Shown: positions 8,855 to 19,718 of the stretch, one piece after another
Position numbering within the stretch: the first letter of the stretch is position 1
Layout: each line of letters starts with the position of its first letter
NCBI GenBank assembly: GCA_003427395.1
Contig: BFEA01000295.1
Coordinates: 589,884 to 613,370 of the forward strand
Origin: Chara braunii
Taxonomy: Eukaryota; Streptophyta; Charophyceae; Charales; Characeae
Direction: 5' to 3'
DNA length: 23,487 nucleotides
Position numbers and translations under genes: made by a program
Notes under the pieces: model-generated
The model's database searches: none
What the model was told of the DNA's origin: nothing
Seen by the model: the letters and a program-made list of their open reading frames with translations, nothing else

Positions 8855-8904
<50 letters not shown>
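8622..8904. repeat. Pyrimidine-rich block ending in (CT)n(TG)n
   Basis: CTCC/TCCC-rich DNA (8622-8845) leads to (CT)15 at about 8860-8889 and (TG)8 at 8889-8904. GC(G/C)GCACGG followed by ATTTTCGGATTCTATCTCCTG near 8690 resembles the phrase at about 8423, so this is another copy of the composite unit. Confidence 0.85.
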
Positions 8905-9057
8905 CACATACTTGCCTGCAATGTAGCTCCCGTGACAAACCTGCCTCCCTGTGCGTCTTGTGTGCACCTGTGCTCGAGCGTGTGCTGTAGTGGTCTCGCT
9001 GCACTCCCACTTTCCCGTTCACTTTTTCCAGTCTGCGATTGTTCATACATGCTGCAC

Positions 9058-9105
9058 GAATGCCTGCCGATGCCTGCCAACGCCTGCCGTCACCTGCCGG
9101 CTGTT
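9058..9105. repeat. Short GCCTGCC minisatellite
   Basis: Four near-copies of a 10-11 bp unit, (G/A)(C/A)GCCTGCC(G/A), are followed by related CACCTGC and CCAACGCC phrases. Origin unclear. Confidence 0.6.
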
Positions 9106-9655
9106 TGGAAAGCGCCAACACCTGCTGGCCAACGCCCAAGAACCGACGGCCAACCGCTTTGCCGGTTCGTGCGCCCATTTATCCGAAGGCCCACAGAGAG
9201 CCCGAGGCCCAAGGTTTACAATGAGGGAAAACAGATAGCGCAGAAGAGCGCCGAAGTGAGAATACAAGGCACTCATCTGATCCAGAAATCTCAGCAAACG
9301 GACGTACGAAAATTGTGGACAAAGTGAGCCCCTCGGCCTGCGGCATCCAAAAAAAGAGGGTTGGGAGGATTTCATGGTCTTCAACTGGGTATAGCGGGTA
9401 TTCCTATCTTTAAGTGGGGTACAGATGTAATTTTCCGTAGAAAGAAAAACAAATCCACACGTTCCAGACTCTCCCCTGGTACAGAGACCTCAATAACGCA
9501 ATGTCAGTGTGCATGGGACATGCACTGCCGTCTTCACCCAAATAGAACGCCTAGTCATTATAGCGGTATGTGGTGCAATTTACAGTCCAGGTGCAGCAAT
9601 GATTACCGGGCGCTCCACATGGGTGAAGACGACGAGTAGCCAAAAACGTACTTCA

Positions 9656-10562
<907 letters not shown>

Positions 10563-10700
10563 CTCACGAAGCGCATCAGCATAAGAGCTCATGTCCGTGA
10601 GAATGACCAAGACATGCTTGTCACACTCGTATGCAAGGTACTCTGCTGTCGTCAATGCAATACGTGGAGTAATGATACGCTCAATGGTAGGGTCATTTGC
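10563..10700 (-). CDS. VHA-B: V-ATPase subunit B, internal exon (about residues 239-284)
   Basis: A 138-nt exon, phase 0 at both ends, encoding [40 protein letters not shown] and [24 protein letters not shown] includes the hydrophobic Walker-B-like strand of the nucleotide-binding domain. The acceptor is TGGTGCAG and the donor GTAAGG. The last ten exon bases, the donor and about 150 nt of intron are present again 163 bp further into the intron (donor copy at 10398-10400), so this exon has two identical 5' splice sites. The proximal one gives the conserved junction ALRE-VSAAREE. Use of the distal one would add 163 nt and end in a stop. Asp in AYECDKHV replaces the Gly of Arabidopsis. Confidence 0.97.
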
Positions 10701-11478
10701 CTGCACCACACATCAAACATTGGATGTGGACCTTAATGAGCATCAATGAAAAAAAAGTAGTTAATCGAACCTTCTGGTTCTATCTGTTGTGATGAGAATG
10801 ATGTGTCTGACTCTTTGTCTTTCTTTGCACGCATCATTCATACGGCTCGAGGGTCATCTGTTACGAAAAGACTTTCCCTTAAGTGAATATGTGGAAGTAC
10901 GATACGATGATTCAGAGAAGCGTGTGATTTCTGAGCCTAAGGGGAAAATAACTACCCAGGAAAGCCGTAGAGTACGCTCTTCACCAATCAGTGCAGTCAG
11001 TCAGGAGTCAGGACCATCAGGCACTCAGCAATGCCCCTACAAAACGACAAATTGGCCGCGCATTCGGTTCGGACCATGCATGTTCAGTCAGGACCTTAAA
11101 ACTCGCCAAAACAAACTAGCGAAAACTCTCAACAACCGACAATGCATCATACCGCTGGCGGAATATCAATCAGACCAGATTGCGACACTTGTCACAAGAG
11201 ACAGGAAGACTACATAGACCTTACTCGAACTCCGCACACCACCATCACACATTTGTCATCCCAATGGACCCAACCCAGGTGCCCTCCAACCATTTCCCCC
11301 CCCCCACCCCAGCCCCCGCTACAGGATTCCCAACCCCAGGTTAGCTTTACTGGGATGATAAACATGTGAGGATGGATTCCCCACATGAGCAAACAGCATG
11401 CGCCACTACAGTCTGGTACATAACGAAACCCTTTGCTACTTTCTGAGCAGATGCAAGCAGTCAAAAAAATCCACCCAC
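10701..11478 (-). other. 778-nt intron
   Basis: GT-AG intron (GTGGGT to TGGTGCAG). It contains a C-rich stretch at 11285-11320. No mobile element or RNA gene was recognised. Confidence 0.85.
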
Positions 11479-11604
11479 CAGGTTCAAGAACATAGTGATT
11501 CTTTCCATCGAGCCATTCTCCTCGAAGTCCCTCTTGAAAAACTGTGCTGTCTCCATGTTCACACCCATGGCCGCAAACACGATGGCAAAGTTGTCATCCT
11601 CCCC
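11479..11604 (-). CDS. VHA-B: V-ATPase subunit B, internal exon (about residues 197-238)
   Basis: A 126-nt exon, phase 0 at both ends, encoding [40 protein letters not shown] and NL. The block [18 protein letters not shown] belongs to the nucleotide-binding domain and is nearly invariant across eukaryotic B subunits; [15 protein letters not shown] is the plant form. The acceptor is TTTGTGTGCAG. The donor GTGGGT is weaker than GTAAGT but the alternative GT positions would add residues that the family lacks. Arabidopsis reads RVTLFLNL where this gene reads RITMFLNL, two conservative changes. Being symmetric, the exon could be skipped without a frameshift, but this would delete core fold. Confidence 0.97.
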
Positions 11605-11665
11605 CTGCACACAAACATGCCAGAACGAAAGCTGTCAGAAACACTCCCGCACTGGTGCATCAACT

Positions 11666-11835
11666 CAATTCTTCACGCACAGAGTTGGAGGTAAAATTCT
11701 ACACCAAGCACAGAGCAATAACTTTACTTAGGGTTTACACACACTATTAGATTCGGTGCAATTCTTCACACACAAAGTTGGTAAGCTTCCACAACACAAA
11801 CAAAGATTGGGGTTCCTTAGGGTTTACCCCACTTG
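11666..11835. repeat. Tandem duplication of about 90 bp with paired telo-box motifs
   Basis: CAATTCTTCAC(G/A)CACA(G/A)AGTTGG begins at 11666 and 11759; CTTAGGGTTTAC closes the units at about 11727 and 11816. TTAGGGTTT on the plus strand equals AAACCCTAA, the plant telo-box, on the sense strand. In plants this motif is better known from promoters and 5' regions of translation genes; its presence twice in an internal intron may be chance carried by the duplication. Confidence 0.8.
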
Positions 11836-11960
11836 TAATTCACAAGCCGTATGTAAGATAAATTCACGCCAGATTCATTCAATCATTCAATGGAGCTCGG
11901 GTGGGTACATACTAAACAATAGTACATGCTATTCTTTGGCTAATAAGGAATTGAATATAT

Positions 11961-11990
11961 TGCGGGTTTCTGATACACTAAAAACCCGCA
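11961..11990. repeat. Short hairpin in intron
   Basis: TGCGGGTTT (11961-11969) pairs perfectly with AAACCCGCA (11982-11990) around a 12-base loop. A second, weaker hairpin with CTCTGC and GCAGAG follows at 12012-12043. No poly-T follows and the context is intronic, so it is not a bacterial-type terminator. Confidence 0.8.
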
Positions 11991-12130
11991 AGGTGAAGGC
12001 CGTGTGCCCATCTCTGCAGCAAACAACCTCGTCAGTTTGCAGAGATATTCCACTGACCTGATGTTCCAAGCCGAACGTGATATGCACATTTTACAGCAAT
12101 CCAAACTGCAGATCTTAAACTGACCTGTGC

Positions 12131-12296
12131 ATCACTCTACAGTGCTTCCAAGAGCACTTTTTCTTCAACTGAATTTGGTCTCAGTTACACGCAGATCCAT
12201 TCAAGAAAGTATTAGCATAGCTCTACAGTGATCCCAAGAGCACACTAACTTCTTCAACTGAATTTAGCGTCAATTACACACAGATCCATTCAAAAG
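12131..12296. repeat. Tandem duplication of about 90-96 bp
   Basis: CTCTACAGTG(C/A)T at 12135 and 12231, CTTCAACTGAATTT in both, and CAGATCCATTCAA at the end of both copies. The offset falls from 96 to about 90 because of small deletions. Confidence 0.9.
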
Positions 12297-12793
12297 TCTT
12301 ACTCCAAGTATGCCCTCTGAGAAATCCGGTCCGTACTCTAGACCAACGACACAAAGTCCACCACAGAATCAGGCAATGCAGCACAGCTCCCACTCTCCAT
12401 GATCCTCTGTCCTGTCAGCGTCAGCATTCCTTTCTTTCACGAATACATGCATGCCAAACTTGCCATAGCCGGTCTACCTTATTGGTTATCATCCTCTCTT
12501 GATATCCACATACAGCTCTCCGCAACTTGTTGACACCAGGTAGCAGACCACTAGACAAACCCGTAACCGCATACTTACATTTGGACCTTCATGAACGTAT
12601 CAGATCGCATATTCATCCAGATTTGATCCAGAAAGTTCCAATTGTTATACGATTGTGCCCTCTGCAATCTTGTGCACAGCATGCAACACCACCGTACACA
12701 ACAGGGCACAGATAAAAAAACACGAACGAAACCATAGTGATAAAAGTGTTTAGAACTACGAGAAACCATCCAATCTTCCCCAACTAAACCTAC

Positions 12794-13002
12794 CTGAAGC
12801 ATGTCATCTCTCCTCTCCAGCTTTTTCACGAGACCAGCCTGCCGACAGATCTGTGCAGCAATTTCATTATGCGGCAACCCTGCTGCCGAGAACAGAGGAA
12901 TCTTCTGCCCTCTAGCGATGGAGTTCATGACATCGATTGTGGAGATCCCAGTCTGAATCATCTCCTCAGGATAAGTTCGCTCGCTGGGGTTGATTGAACT
13001 AC
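12794..13002 (-). CDS. VHA-B: V-ATPase subunit B, internal exon (about residues 127-196)
   Basis: This 209-nt exon is phase 1 in, phase 0 out. It completes the split Gly and encodes [20 protein letters not shown], then [36 protein letters not shown] and [13 protein letters not shown]. The segment [16 protein letters not shown] sits where the catalytic A subunit has its P-loop. It lacks the GKT/GKS lysine, as expected for the non-catalytic B subunit. The acceptor is GGGCTGCAG, the donor GTAGGT. The tail LERRDDMLQ runs straight into GEDD of the next exon and is slightly shorter than the Arabidopsis linker. This is a normally variable loop, so I do not read it as a defect. Confidence 0.97.
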
Positions 13003-13576
13003 CTGCAGCCCACAGCCAACAAGGAACCCAGACTTGAGCACTGAGCTTGGCGATCAGAAATGTGACAACCTACGACCGCTCAAAGCCAGCAAAACACCCA
13101 CAGCTTCGTGCGCTCTCCCACGCCGAGTCGGTCATCGGTCATGAAAAGATGAATTACCTTAGTTGACAAAAAATAAACAACGATGATGCACAACCTAGCT
13201 ACTCAATTGGGGAACCAACTTCCATACTATACAACTCAACCCCAAGAAGGCTATTTCACAACCTGGGTCCCTTCTGTACACCACACGCCGCTTGGTACAC
13301 TGATAAAGGGGCTGAATTAGGGGCAGAGCTCACCTCAAACTTCTCCCATAGCCACACCCAACCCATACTGAACATCCATAATTATTTGGCAGCCACAGCC
13401 AGCCATAACTGCGGTTTAAAAATCCTCACAACTTGGCCCAGCCACAGCTGGGCCCAATTTGAGCATACAAACCCGGGCCCCCCCGAGCCCAGACCTTAAA
13501 AGAATTGCAGTCAGACCTGCCCAGACCCAGACATATTTTCCCGTCACCTGCCCCCACCCAGGCCCTTGAGCAAAAT

Positions 13577-13670
13577 CCCGCCCGCAACTGCCCATAGCTA
13601 GCATTTTCTTCGCTACCCTCACCCGCCCGCAACTGCCCATAGCTAGCATTTTCTTTGCTACCCTCACCCG
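13577..13670. repeat. 45-bp tandem duplication
   Basis: CCCGCAACTGCCCATAGCTA with its right flank GCATTTTCTT(C/T)GCTACCCTC occurs at 13581 and 13626, one change in 45 bases. It stands in a C-rich stretch (13430-13680) with no coding signal. Confidence 0.95.
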
Positions 13671-13688
13671 CCCCCACCCGATATGACT

Positions 13689-14313
13689 CATGACACAAAA
13701 TTCAAAGCATATCAAGGTCACACATCCACCAGACCCTTGGTCTGTTAAACAAAACAGAAATCATGAAAAATACGAGCCAGTACCCCTATAGACATACATG
13801 CATGGGTGTAGACCCCCACATGCATGCATGCATATCTTTTTGGCAGTGACCTGAGACAACACTGCCAAGTCTAAACCCGTCCACACCTGGCCATGTTCTC
13901 TTTTGTTTACAGAAGGCCACCCACAACTGGCCCGTTTTATTTCACCACAATTGCCCCCAACCCGTCCCAGGCCCCAATAATATAGAACCCTTTATCAACC
14001 ATTCGAACTCAAAAACAACTAGGTACATGAATGACAAGTCCCGAGAAAACTGCACATGCCACATATGAGTGGGAGAAAACAGTCATGACACAAAATTCAA
14101 AGCATATCGAGGTCTCACCTCCACCAAACCCATGGCCTGCTAAGAAAAAACAAAATCATGAAAATAGGGATCAGTACCACTATAGACATATGCATGGGTG
14201 TAGAACCCCACATGCATGCACCCATATTTTTTTGGCGGTGACCTGTGCCAACACTGCCAAGTTTAGAACCCCCCACACCTGGTCATGTTCTGTTTTGTTT
14301 ACAGAAGGTCACC
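13689..14313. repeat. Diverged direct repeat, two copies of about 230 bp, 395 bp apart
   Basis: Copy 1 spans 13689-13920 and copy 2 14084-14312. Shared landmarks in order: CATGACACAAAATTCAAAGC, AAATCATGAAAA, ACTATAGACATA, CATGCATGGGTGTAGA, CACATGCATGCA, TTTTTGGC(A/G)GTGACCTG, AACACTGCCAAGT and TTTTGTTTACAGAAGG. Identity is about 80%. They could be an older segmental duplication or two copies of an unknown element; copy 2 ends about 50 bp before the LTR-like segment. Confidence 0.85.
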
Positions 14314-14360
14314 TTGCCAGGATCTGAGTCCTCGGCAGGCCTGAGGGGCCCTGATACAGA

Positions 14361-15294
14361 TGTGCCCGCCCTAAGTGAAGGGCCTAACAAACCTCAAGAG
14401 GCCCATTGCTGTCAAATTCGTATTTGGGGTCCAGCAGTTGTGACACGCCAGTTCGCTGAAGGAACCCAGGCCGGCGCAGCAAACATTTTCCACGGCCTTC
14501 CAGGCCTTTCCTGGGCAAGAATCACAGCATCATACACAGACAGTTGGGAGGCCCAACCAAAGGGTCCAGTAGCGCGACAGAGGCACAGCCTCCTGGGGCC
14601 TAGCGGAAGCTTCTGGGCACAGGCCCAGCCCAGCCCGGCCGCCGCGGCATGCAGACTCTTTCCATATAGGAAATAGCTCGCTGCCTGGAGGATATTCAGT
14701 CATTTGCCAGTTTGTGCGGCAGCGCTGCTGGAGAGTAGGCTCGTGTGCTTCTGTGCGCTAACGGCAAGGTGCTGTGCGTGTGCGGTCGTGCGAGAAGTAG
14801 GGTGCTGCTGAGGGCAGCGCCATAGCCCAGCCTCCATAGCTGGCTGGGGCTTGGACTACAGTGAGCGCAGTGGTGGTCTTCGGGTGTACAGAGGGAAGAC
14901 GTGGGTGTAAGTCGAGGCAGAGAAGGATGATGATGATGATGATGATGATGTGAGGGCACATACCTGATGTTGGCGATGGTCTGCATTGGGCGACATCTTC
15001 AAGTACTTTGTTGGCTGCTGACGTCAACAGTTGCATTGTCAACTAGTAGGCAGACAGTAACCGTGTAGGAAGTAGGCTGGGCGCCAAGCGCCAAGTAGGT
15101 AGAAGGGCCTGGACACTTACGTTGGTGGTGGCGATAGCAAGTTCCCATTGACATTTGGTTTTCAGTGTTACGATTCTCCATTGGTGTTATATATTGGTGC
15201 AATGCTGCTTTCTGGACACGGTGAAACTTCCTGGCTTTCAATGTGATTGTGCATTCTGGATATTGTCATCTCGCTATTGCTCAGTTTCCTTGCA
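14361..15294 (+). mobile_element. Probable 5' LTR of a Ty3/gypsy-type retroelement
   Basis: A 934-nt segment starts TGTGCCCGCC and ends TTCCTTGCA. Three bases later comes a tRNA-iMet-type primer-binding site, which fixes the right end well. The left end is inferred from two partial copies at 5035 and 5893 that begin at the same motif. It contains a GC-rich middle, a (GAT)n tract at 14926-14950, and GGGCGCCAAGCGCC near 15080. No partner 3' LTR lies in the window, and no target-site duplication could be tested. Confidence 0.6.
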
Positions 15295-15297
15295 ATT

Positions 15298-15309
15298 TGG
15301 TATCGGAGC
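15298..15309 (+). other. LTR retrotransposon primer-binding site (tRNA-iMet type)
   Basis: TGGTATCGGAGC, one base from the canonical plant TGGTATCAGAGC, is followed by TGGTTCGAACTG, which also resembles the T-arm part of initiator tRNA-Met. It starts three bases after the LTR-like end TGCA. This is where minus-strand cDNA synthesis would have been primed. Confidence 0.8.
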
Positions 15310-15754
15310 TGGTTCGAACTGCGCTTCATTGGTTCTTCACAATAGTTGTTCGGTGCTTCGCATGAGGCGTGGGGCAGTGATAAGGCTTGGGCGTTGGACG
15401 ATAGGCGTCCTAGGATCGTGTGGGCGCACCATGAAGGCTATGTGGTAACTTAGGTGTGTACGCTGGATAATGAGAACTCGCTGATGGCATTTAAGCCGAG
15501 GTGGAACTGCATTTAGCTGTTTGTTGTGCCGAGGCAGAGACCGGTCATCATAAATACACGTCAGGTTGCTGGTGAGAAAATCTGTGGTTGGGGGCGGCAT
15601 TATGAGGTACATTGCTCTCTTCCTTATCTACCCTCTTCATTACTTCTCACAGTGAGGAAGTGAGTTCTGTCTTGAGAGTCCTCTCATTGTGAGGTGTCGC
15701 GAGTGCTCAACCTTGAGAGTCGACATTCTTCCTGGGCACCAAGCTGGTGGGAGA

Positions 15755-16280
15755 CGGGCGAAGCCTCTGAAGGACGATGGACGAAGCACTCGGGTCACGG
15801 TCACCATGCCAACCCGCTGGGACTGATACACGCATGCTTTGCCGCAAATCCTTGGTTCTGCTGCTGCCCAATAGAGGTCATGGGCATGCCAGCCCTATGA
15901 ACAGACTCTTACCACACCGTCTTTAAATATTACTGGTGGGTTCCGGATTGAACCCTGGCTGTGATCGTCATCCTGTCTGCAACGTTAAATCATCCTGCGG
16001 ACCTTACGGGCTGTACTTAAACTGCCTCTTGATCAGCCAGATCAACCGGAAGTAAGGCTCGTTTGCATGTGAGGGTAAATAATGTGCAGGGGCAGGCAGG
16101 TTCAGCATAGACTTGGGTCACAGGGGTGGGCCGGATTGCACACCTTCAGACACGCCGCTCAACCAGATGCTCAGGGCGTTGACACAGAGTGACCACTCGA
16201 GAAGGATACAGGGAGAGGGGGAATTCCCGTAACTGTTCGCAGAGGTACTAATTGAAAAATATTATATCCAGCATGCATCT
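15755..16280 (+). repeat. 526-bp direct repeat, copy 1 (retroelement leader)
   Basis: It matches 17465-17991 at about 95% identity with one or two single-base indels; landmarks include AAGCCTCTGAAGGAC at the left and ATCCAGCATGCATCT at the right. Outside these points the flanks differ. It is not bounded by TG...CA, so it is unlikely to be an LTR in itself. Lying between the primer site and gag, it is most simply read as duplicated leader sequence. Confidence 0.9.
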
Positions 16281-17464
16281 AACCTGCAGATTCTCAGTGG
16301 ACTGTACATTAGGCTGAGGGCGAAGCCTGGGGCTTGCCTCGGTCTGATCGCGTCATAGGTCAGATTCGTGATTTTGTGTTTTCTGTGTTTGGTTGTCTGT
16401 GCTGTTGCTGTGTTTTCTTTTTAACGCATTGAGGTGCGATGACGTGCTGATTTCTGCTGCCGTGACTAACAGCGAGGTTGTACCCTGTTGCGTGTGCCTG
16501 TTCTGTTTTGCACCGTGCTTTGTTGTGTGTGCGTGCAGAGTTTTGGGTCACACTGAGGCCTATATGCTGTTCTAAAAATAGACCGGTTCCGGCCCTGCAA
16601 TTGCAGGCCCAGTCTTTCCCGACGTCACAGAGGCCCTAAGGGCCAACAGTGGGTAGAGCCCGTAGCTGGGAAGGGCCTAGAGGCCCTAAGTCGAAACGGT
16701 ACCGGTAGAGCAGTTTCGGTCCAGTAGGTCTAGGGTAGAATCTAGAAATAGGACAGGCCGAGTAGGTTTAGGACTTTTGGTAGTTCATTTCTCGCGAAGC
16801 AGCGTTGAGAAGCCAAGCAAATCGGTGGCGGTGTTGGTCTGCAGGCGGCATCCTGAGGCGCACCGTGACAACAGCCATTGCCGGCCCTCTCTGAGTCTGC
16901 CATAGCTGGGGCATCCTCAGCGCATCTACCCCTGGGGGTATCTGCGTATGGCCGGGCAGTATCGAGGCTCTACAGTGGTTGTTCCTGGGTGATGGCAGCC
17001 ATAGCTGCCTGTTCCTTCGTCAGAGTTGTCCAGCGGCACTGAAGACTTCGTCGCAGGACCTGTTCTTCATCAGGGTGGTTAGCGCTGGCCTCTGGGAGGC
17101 TGTTCCGATGCAGCGCTACTAACTGGGTGTAGGATAGAGAGTGGGNTGTGAGTTCTGAGTGTGGCGAGATACTGGAACAAACTCTGTTACGATAATTGTG
17201 TGAGTGGCTCATCATCAGTGACATTTTCAATTGTGATCTTCGCAGGTTCTTTCTTCTGATTGGTTGTTGGGAGTTGTGTCAGAGAGTGCGAAACACTGCG
17301 TGTCTTCTCCCCATCTGTGCATGTTTGTCTTCTGCTGTTTATCTTCACCTGTGTGCAGTTTGGACTCTGTCTCCTCTCTCCCCTTCTCTTATGCATGTAT
17401 AGGCATGTATGAGATTGTCTGTGTACGAGTGGCAATAAAATTCGTCAGACAACCAAGTTCATAA
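16281..17464 (+). other. Spacer between the 526-bp repeats, partly LTR-like
   Basis: From about 16577 it is rich in GGCCCTAAGGGCC-type palindromes (CCTGCAATTGCAGG at 16604-16617) and has CCATAGC motifs as the other LTR-like segments do. Near its right end, at 17432, there is an AATAAA poly(A) signal in a T/C-rich then TG-rich context. It could be the LTR of a second element whose leader is repeat copy 2. No frame resembles a protein. One ambiguous base (N) lies at 17146. Confidence 0.45.
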
Positions 17465-17991
17465 CAGGCAAAGCCTCTGAAGGACACTGGACGAAGCACT
17501 TGGGTCACGGTCACCATGCCAACGCGCTGGGACTAATACACGCATGCTATGCCGCAAATCCTTGGTTCTGCTGCTGCGCAATAGAGGTCATGGGCTTGCC
17601 AGCCCTTTGAACAGACGCTTACCAGACCGTCTTTAAATATTTCTGGTGGGTTCCGGATTGAACCCTGGCTGTGATCGTCCTCCTGTCTGCAACATTAAAT
17701 CATTCCTGCGGACCTTACAAGCTGTCCTTAAACTGCCTCTTGATCAGCAAGATCAACCGGAAGTAAGGCTCGTTTGCATGCGAGGGTAAATAATGTGCAG
17801 GGGCAGGCAGGTTCAGCATAGACTTGGGTCACAGGGGTGGGCCGTATTGCACACCTTCAGACACGCCGCTCAACCAGATGCTCAGGGCGTTGACACAGAG
17901 TGACCACTCAAGAAGGATACAGGGAGAGGGGGGATCCCGATAACTGTTCGCAGAGGTACTAATCGGAAAATATTATATCCAGCATGCATCT
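17465..17991 (+). repeat. 526-bp direct repeat, copy 2 (retroelement leader)
   Basis: Second copy of 15755-16280, offset 1710 bp. It is followed by about 600 nt of untranslated leader-like sequence (18000-18590, no protein similarity seen) before the gag remnant. The low divergence of the two copies contrasts with the heavy decay of the downstream coding part. Confidence 0.9.
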
Positions 17992-18593
17992 CCACAGGTG
18001 ACAATTTTATTTTTGATTATCTAGTTGTTACGGGCATGACTGACAACTAACAGAGCTGCAGATATTATTCTTTGCTGCATGCAATCTGTTCCAGAGTAAT
18101 CTAAAAATAGACTTAGTATTACCTGTAGGATCTGACACTAGTTTACCACTTGACTACTCTCCAAGCTGACCGAAGCTAGTAGAATATCATACTCGGTTGG
18201 GTGTCATGCTGAGCTAGGATTCAGTATGGATTCTAGTTTAGATCACACACACTGTAGCTCACGAGTGATGCAGGCAGTAGTGAGGAGGAACGATTAGTGA
18301 ACCTCTTAGAGTTACCCGTAGAACTGCTCTTAGTCGACCGATCACTTTCCCGAAGTTAGGGCCAAGAGAGGAAAGGAGGCTGCGAAGGGAAGCCAGGGAG
18401 AGGGCGGCATTAAGGAGGGTTAGGTCAGCAGCAGCCAGCTTAGAGGCCGCAATGTCAGCCAGCAAACTCAACTCACACCGGAGATTTATTTTTCTCCAAG
18501 CTGCAGTGGCAATTGAGTGAGGCAGCAAAGAGGAGACAGAGAGCTATATTGACAAAAGCTAAACTAGGGAGCAGGAGGCAGGAGCTAAGTAGA

Positions 18594-19680
18594 TGAGAGG
18601 CACTAGACGATTCGACACTCGATCCTGCAATACAAGCGCTGCATCGTTCGCTCCTTTGCATAGCAGAAACGCAGGCTGTGCAGCAAGAAGTGCTGGCGGA
18701 ACTAGTGGCAGGCCAAAACCGAATTCTGGCTGCACTGCAAGCTCCTCTTCCAGTGATGAGGCAGCCTCAGTATGTTATAGCTCCCCCTTCGGTTGCGGGT
18801 CCCTCAGTGACGTCGTCGACGATAAGGCCCTGTTTTTCTCCTATGTTTGGCATGCCCCCTCCAGGGAGTTTAGTAGCAGCTAGTGGTCCAGTCCTTAGAA
18901 CTTTTTCAGTACCATCAGTGACGGTGGCAGCTACAGTCCCATCATCAGGCTCAGGTTAGCGTGCAGCAACCTGTCTCAATGGCTATGCAGCCACTGCAAC
19001 AGTCCCCTGGGCCAATCCAGCTATGCAGTGGACGTCTAAGATCCCTTTGCTAAACCTTTTTTTTGGCGACAAGAAAAAGGAAAAGGACCTGGACACCTGG
19101 GTGAGGATTGTGCCCACTTATGTGAGGCACAAGCTCACAAGGCCAGAGCAGGAAGTTTTAGTCACTGCATCCTTTCTAGAGGGATCGACAGCACGATGGT
19201 TAAACGGGTTAAGTTCAGCAACAGGGTTATGATCAGAACTTCAATCTGGGCCCAAGCCCAGACATTGAGGACTTCATATGGACTGTGTACAATAGGTGGC
19301 ATGACCCTCAAGGGGCTCAAAAACCACTGACGCAATCAACAATCTCAATTCCAAGCAGTACCGGACTATACGCGAAGTCACAGACGTCGTAGAACGACTG
19401 ATCGTAGTACCTGGTGTGCGCTATGACCCACAGGTACTCCTCACAGACTATTTGAGATGTCTGCCTACACACGTCAAAAATAAGCTGGTGGATGAGGCCA
19501 ACATCGAAGTACATAACTTCGCCTCTTTCAGCAAGAAACCCATATAGACGCTAAGCTTGGGTCCGCTCATCAAGGTAAGTCAGATGGTAGGAAGAAGAGA
19601 CTTCCCAAAGACTGGAAGAAGAAAGGCGGTCCAAGGGTCAAGGCGACCAAGGAACATCTGCCTGGATAAAACTTGACTTA
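18594..19680 (+). pseudogene. Ty3/gypsy-like gag remnant (capsid region)
   Basis: Pieces in at least three frames together look like a plant-type retrotransposon Gag. A Q/A/P-rich N-terminal part (18678-18959) begins QQEVLAELVAGQNRILAALQ. A capsid piece (19023-19232) contains DLDTWVRIVPTYVRHKL and GSTARWLNGL. A further piece (about 19317-19545) contains INNLNSKQYRTIREVTD and LPTHVKNKLVDEANIEVH. Breaks: stop at 18957-18959, frame change at about 19230-19320, stop TAG at 19543-19545. A K/R-rich tail follows (19580-19650). Gag would have built the virus-like particle; here it cannot be made. Family assignment rests on motif recognition, not a search. Confidence 0.75.
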
Positions 19681-19718
19681 GATTACTAGGCGTGGAGGGA
19701 CCGAGTTGCTAGGGGTAC

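Larger units (their letters stand above)
11605..12793 (-). other. 1189-nt intron with two local tandem duplications
   Basis: GT-AG intron (GTAGGT to TTTGTGTGCAG). It holds a duplication of about 90 bp (11666-11835), a hairpin at 11961-11990 and a second duplication of about 90-96 bp (12131-12296). The stretch 12300-12790 has no feature I recognise. Confidence 0.85.

Noticed and set aside
8666-9178. A minus-strand open frame with long Glu/Arg runs
   Set aside because: The acidic-basic run is the translation of (GA)n and GAGG-rich DNA. No splice or start context supports it.
11961-11990. Rho-independent terminator
   Set aside because: The organism is a eukaryote, the hairpin is in an intron, and no T-run follows.
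14696-14986. Minus-strand frame with a poly-His run
   Set aside because: The His run is just (GAT)n read in reverse, within an LTR-like segment.
15755-17991. A complete small LTR element (TRIM) with 526-bp LTRs
   Set aside because: The repeats do not start with TG or end with CA, no primer-binding site follows copy 1 at 16281, and no purine tract precedes copy 2.
18259-18528. Minus-strand 89-codon open frame opposite the gag leader
   Set aside because: It has no similarity to any family and is opposite the retroelement, whose coding direction is clearly plus.
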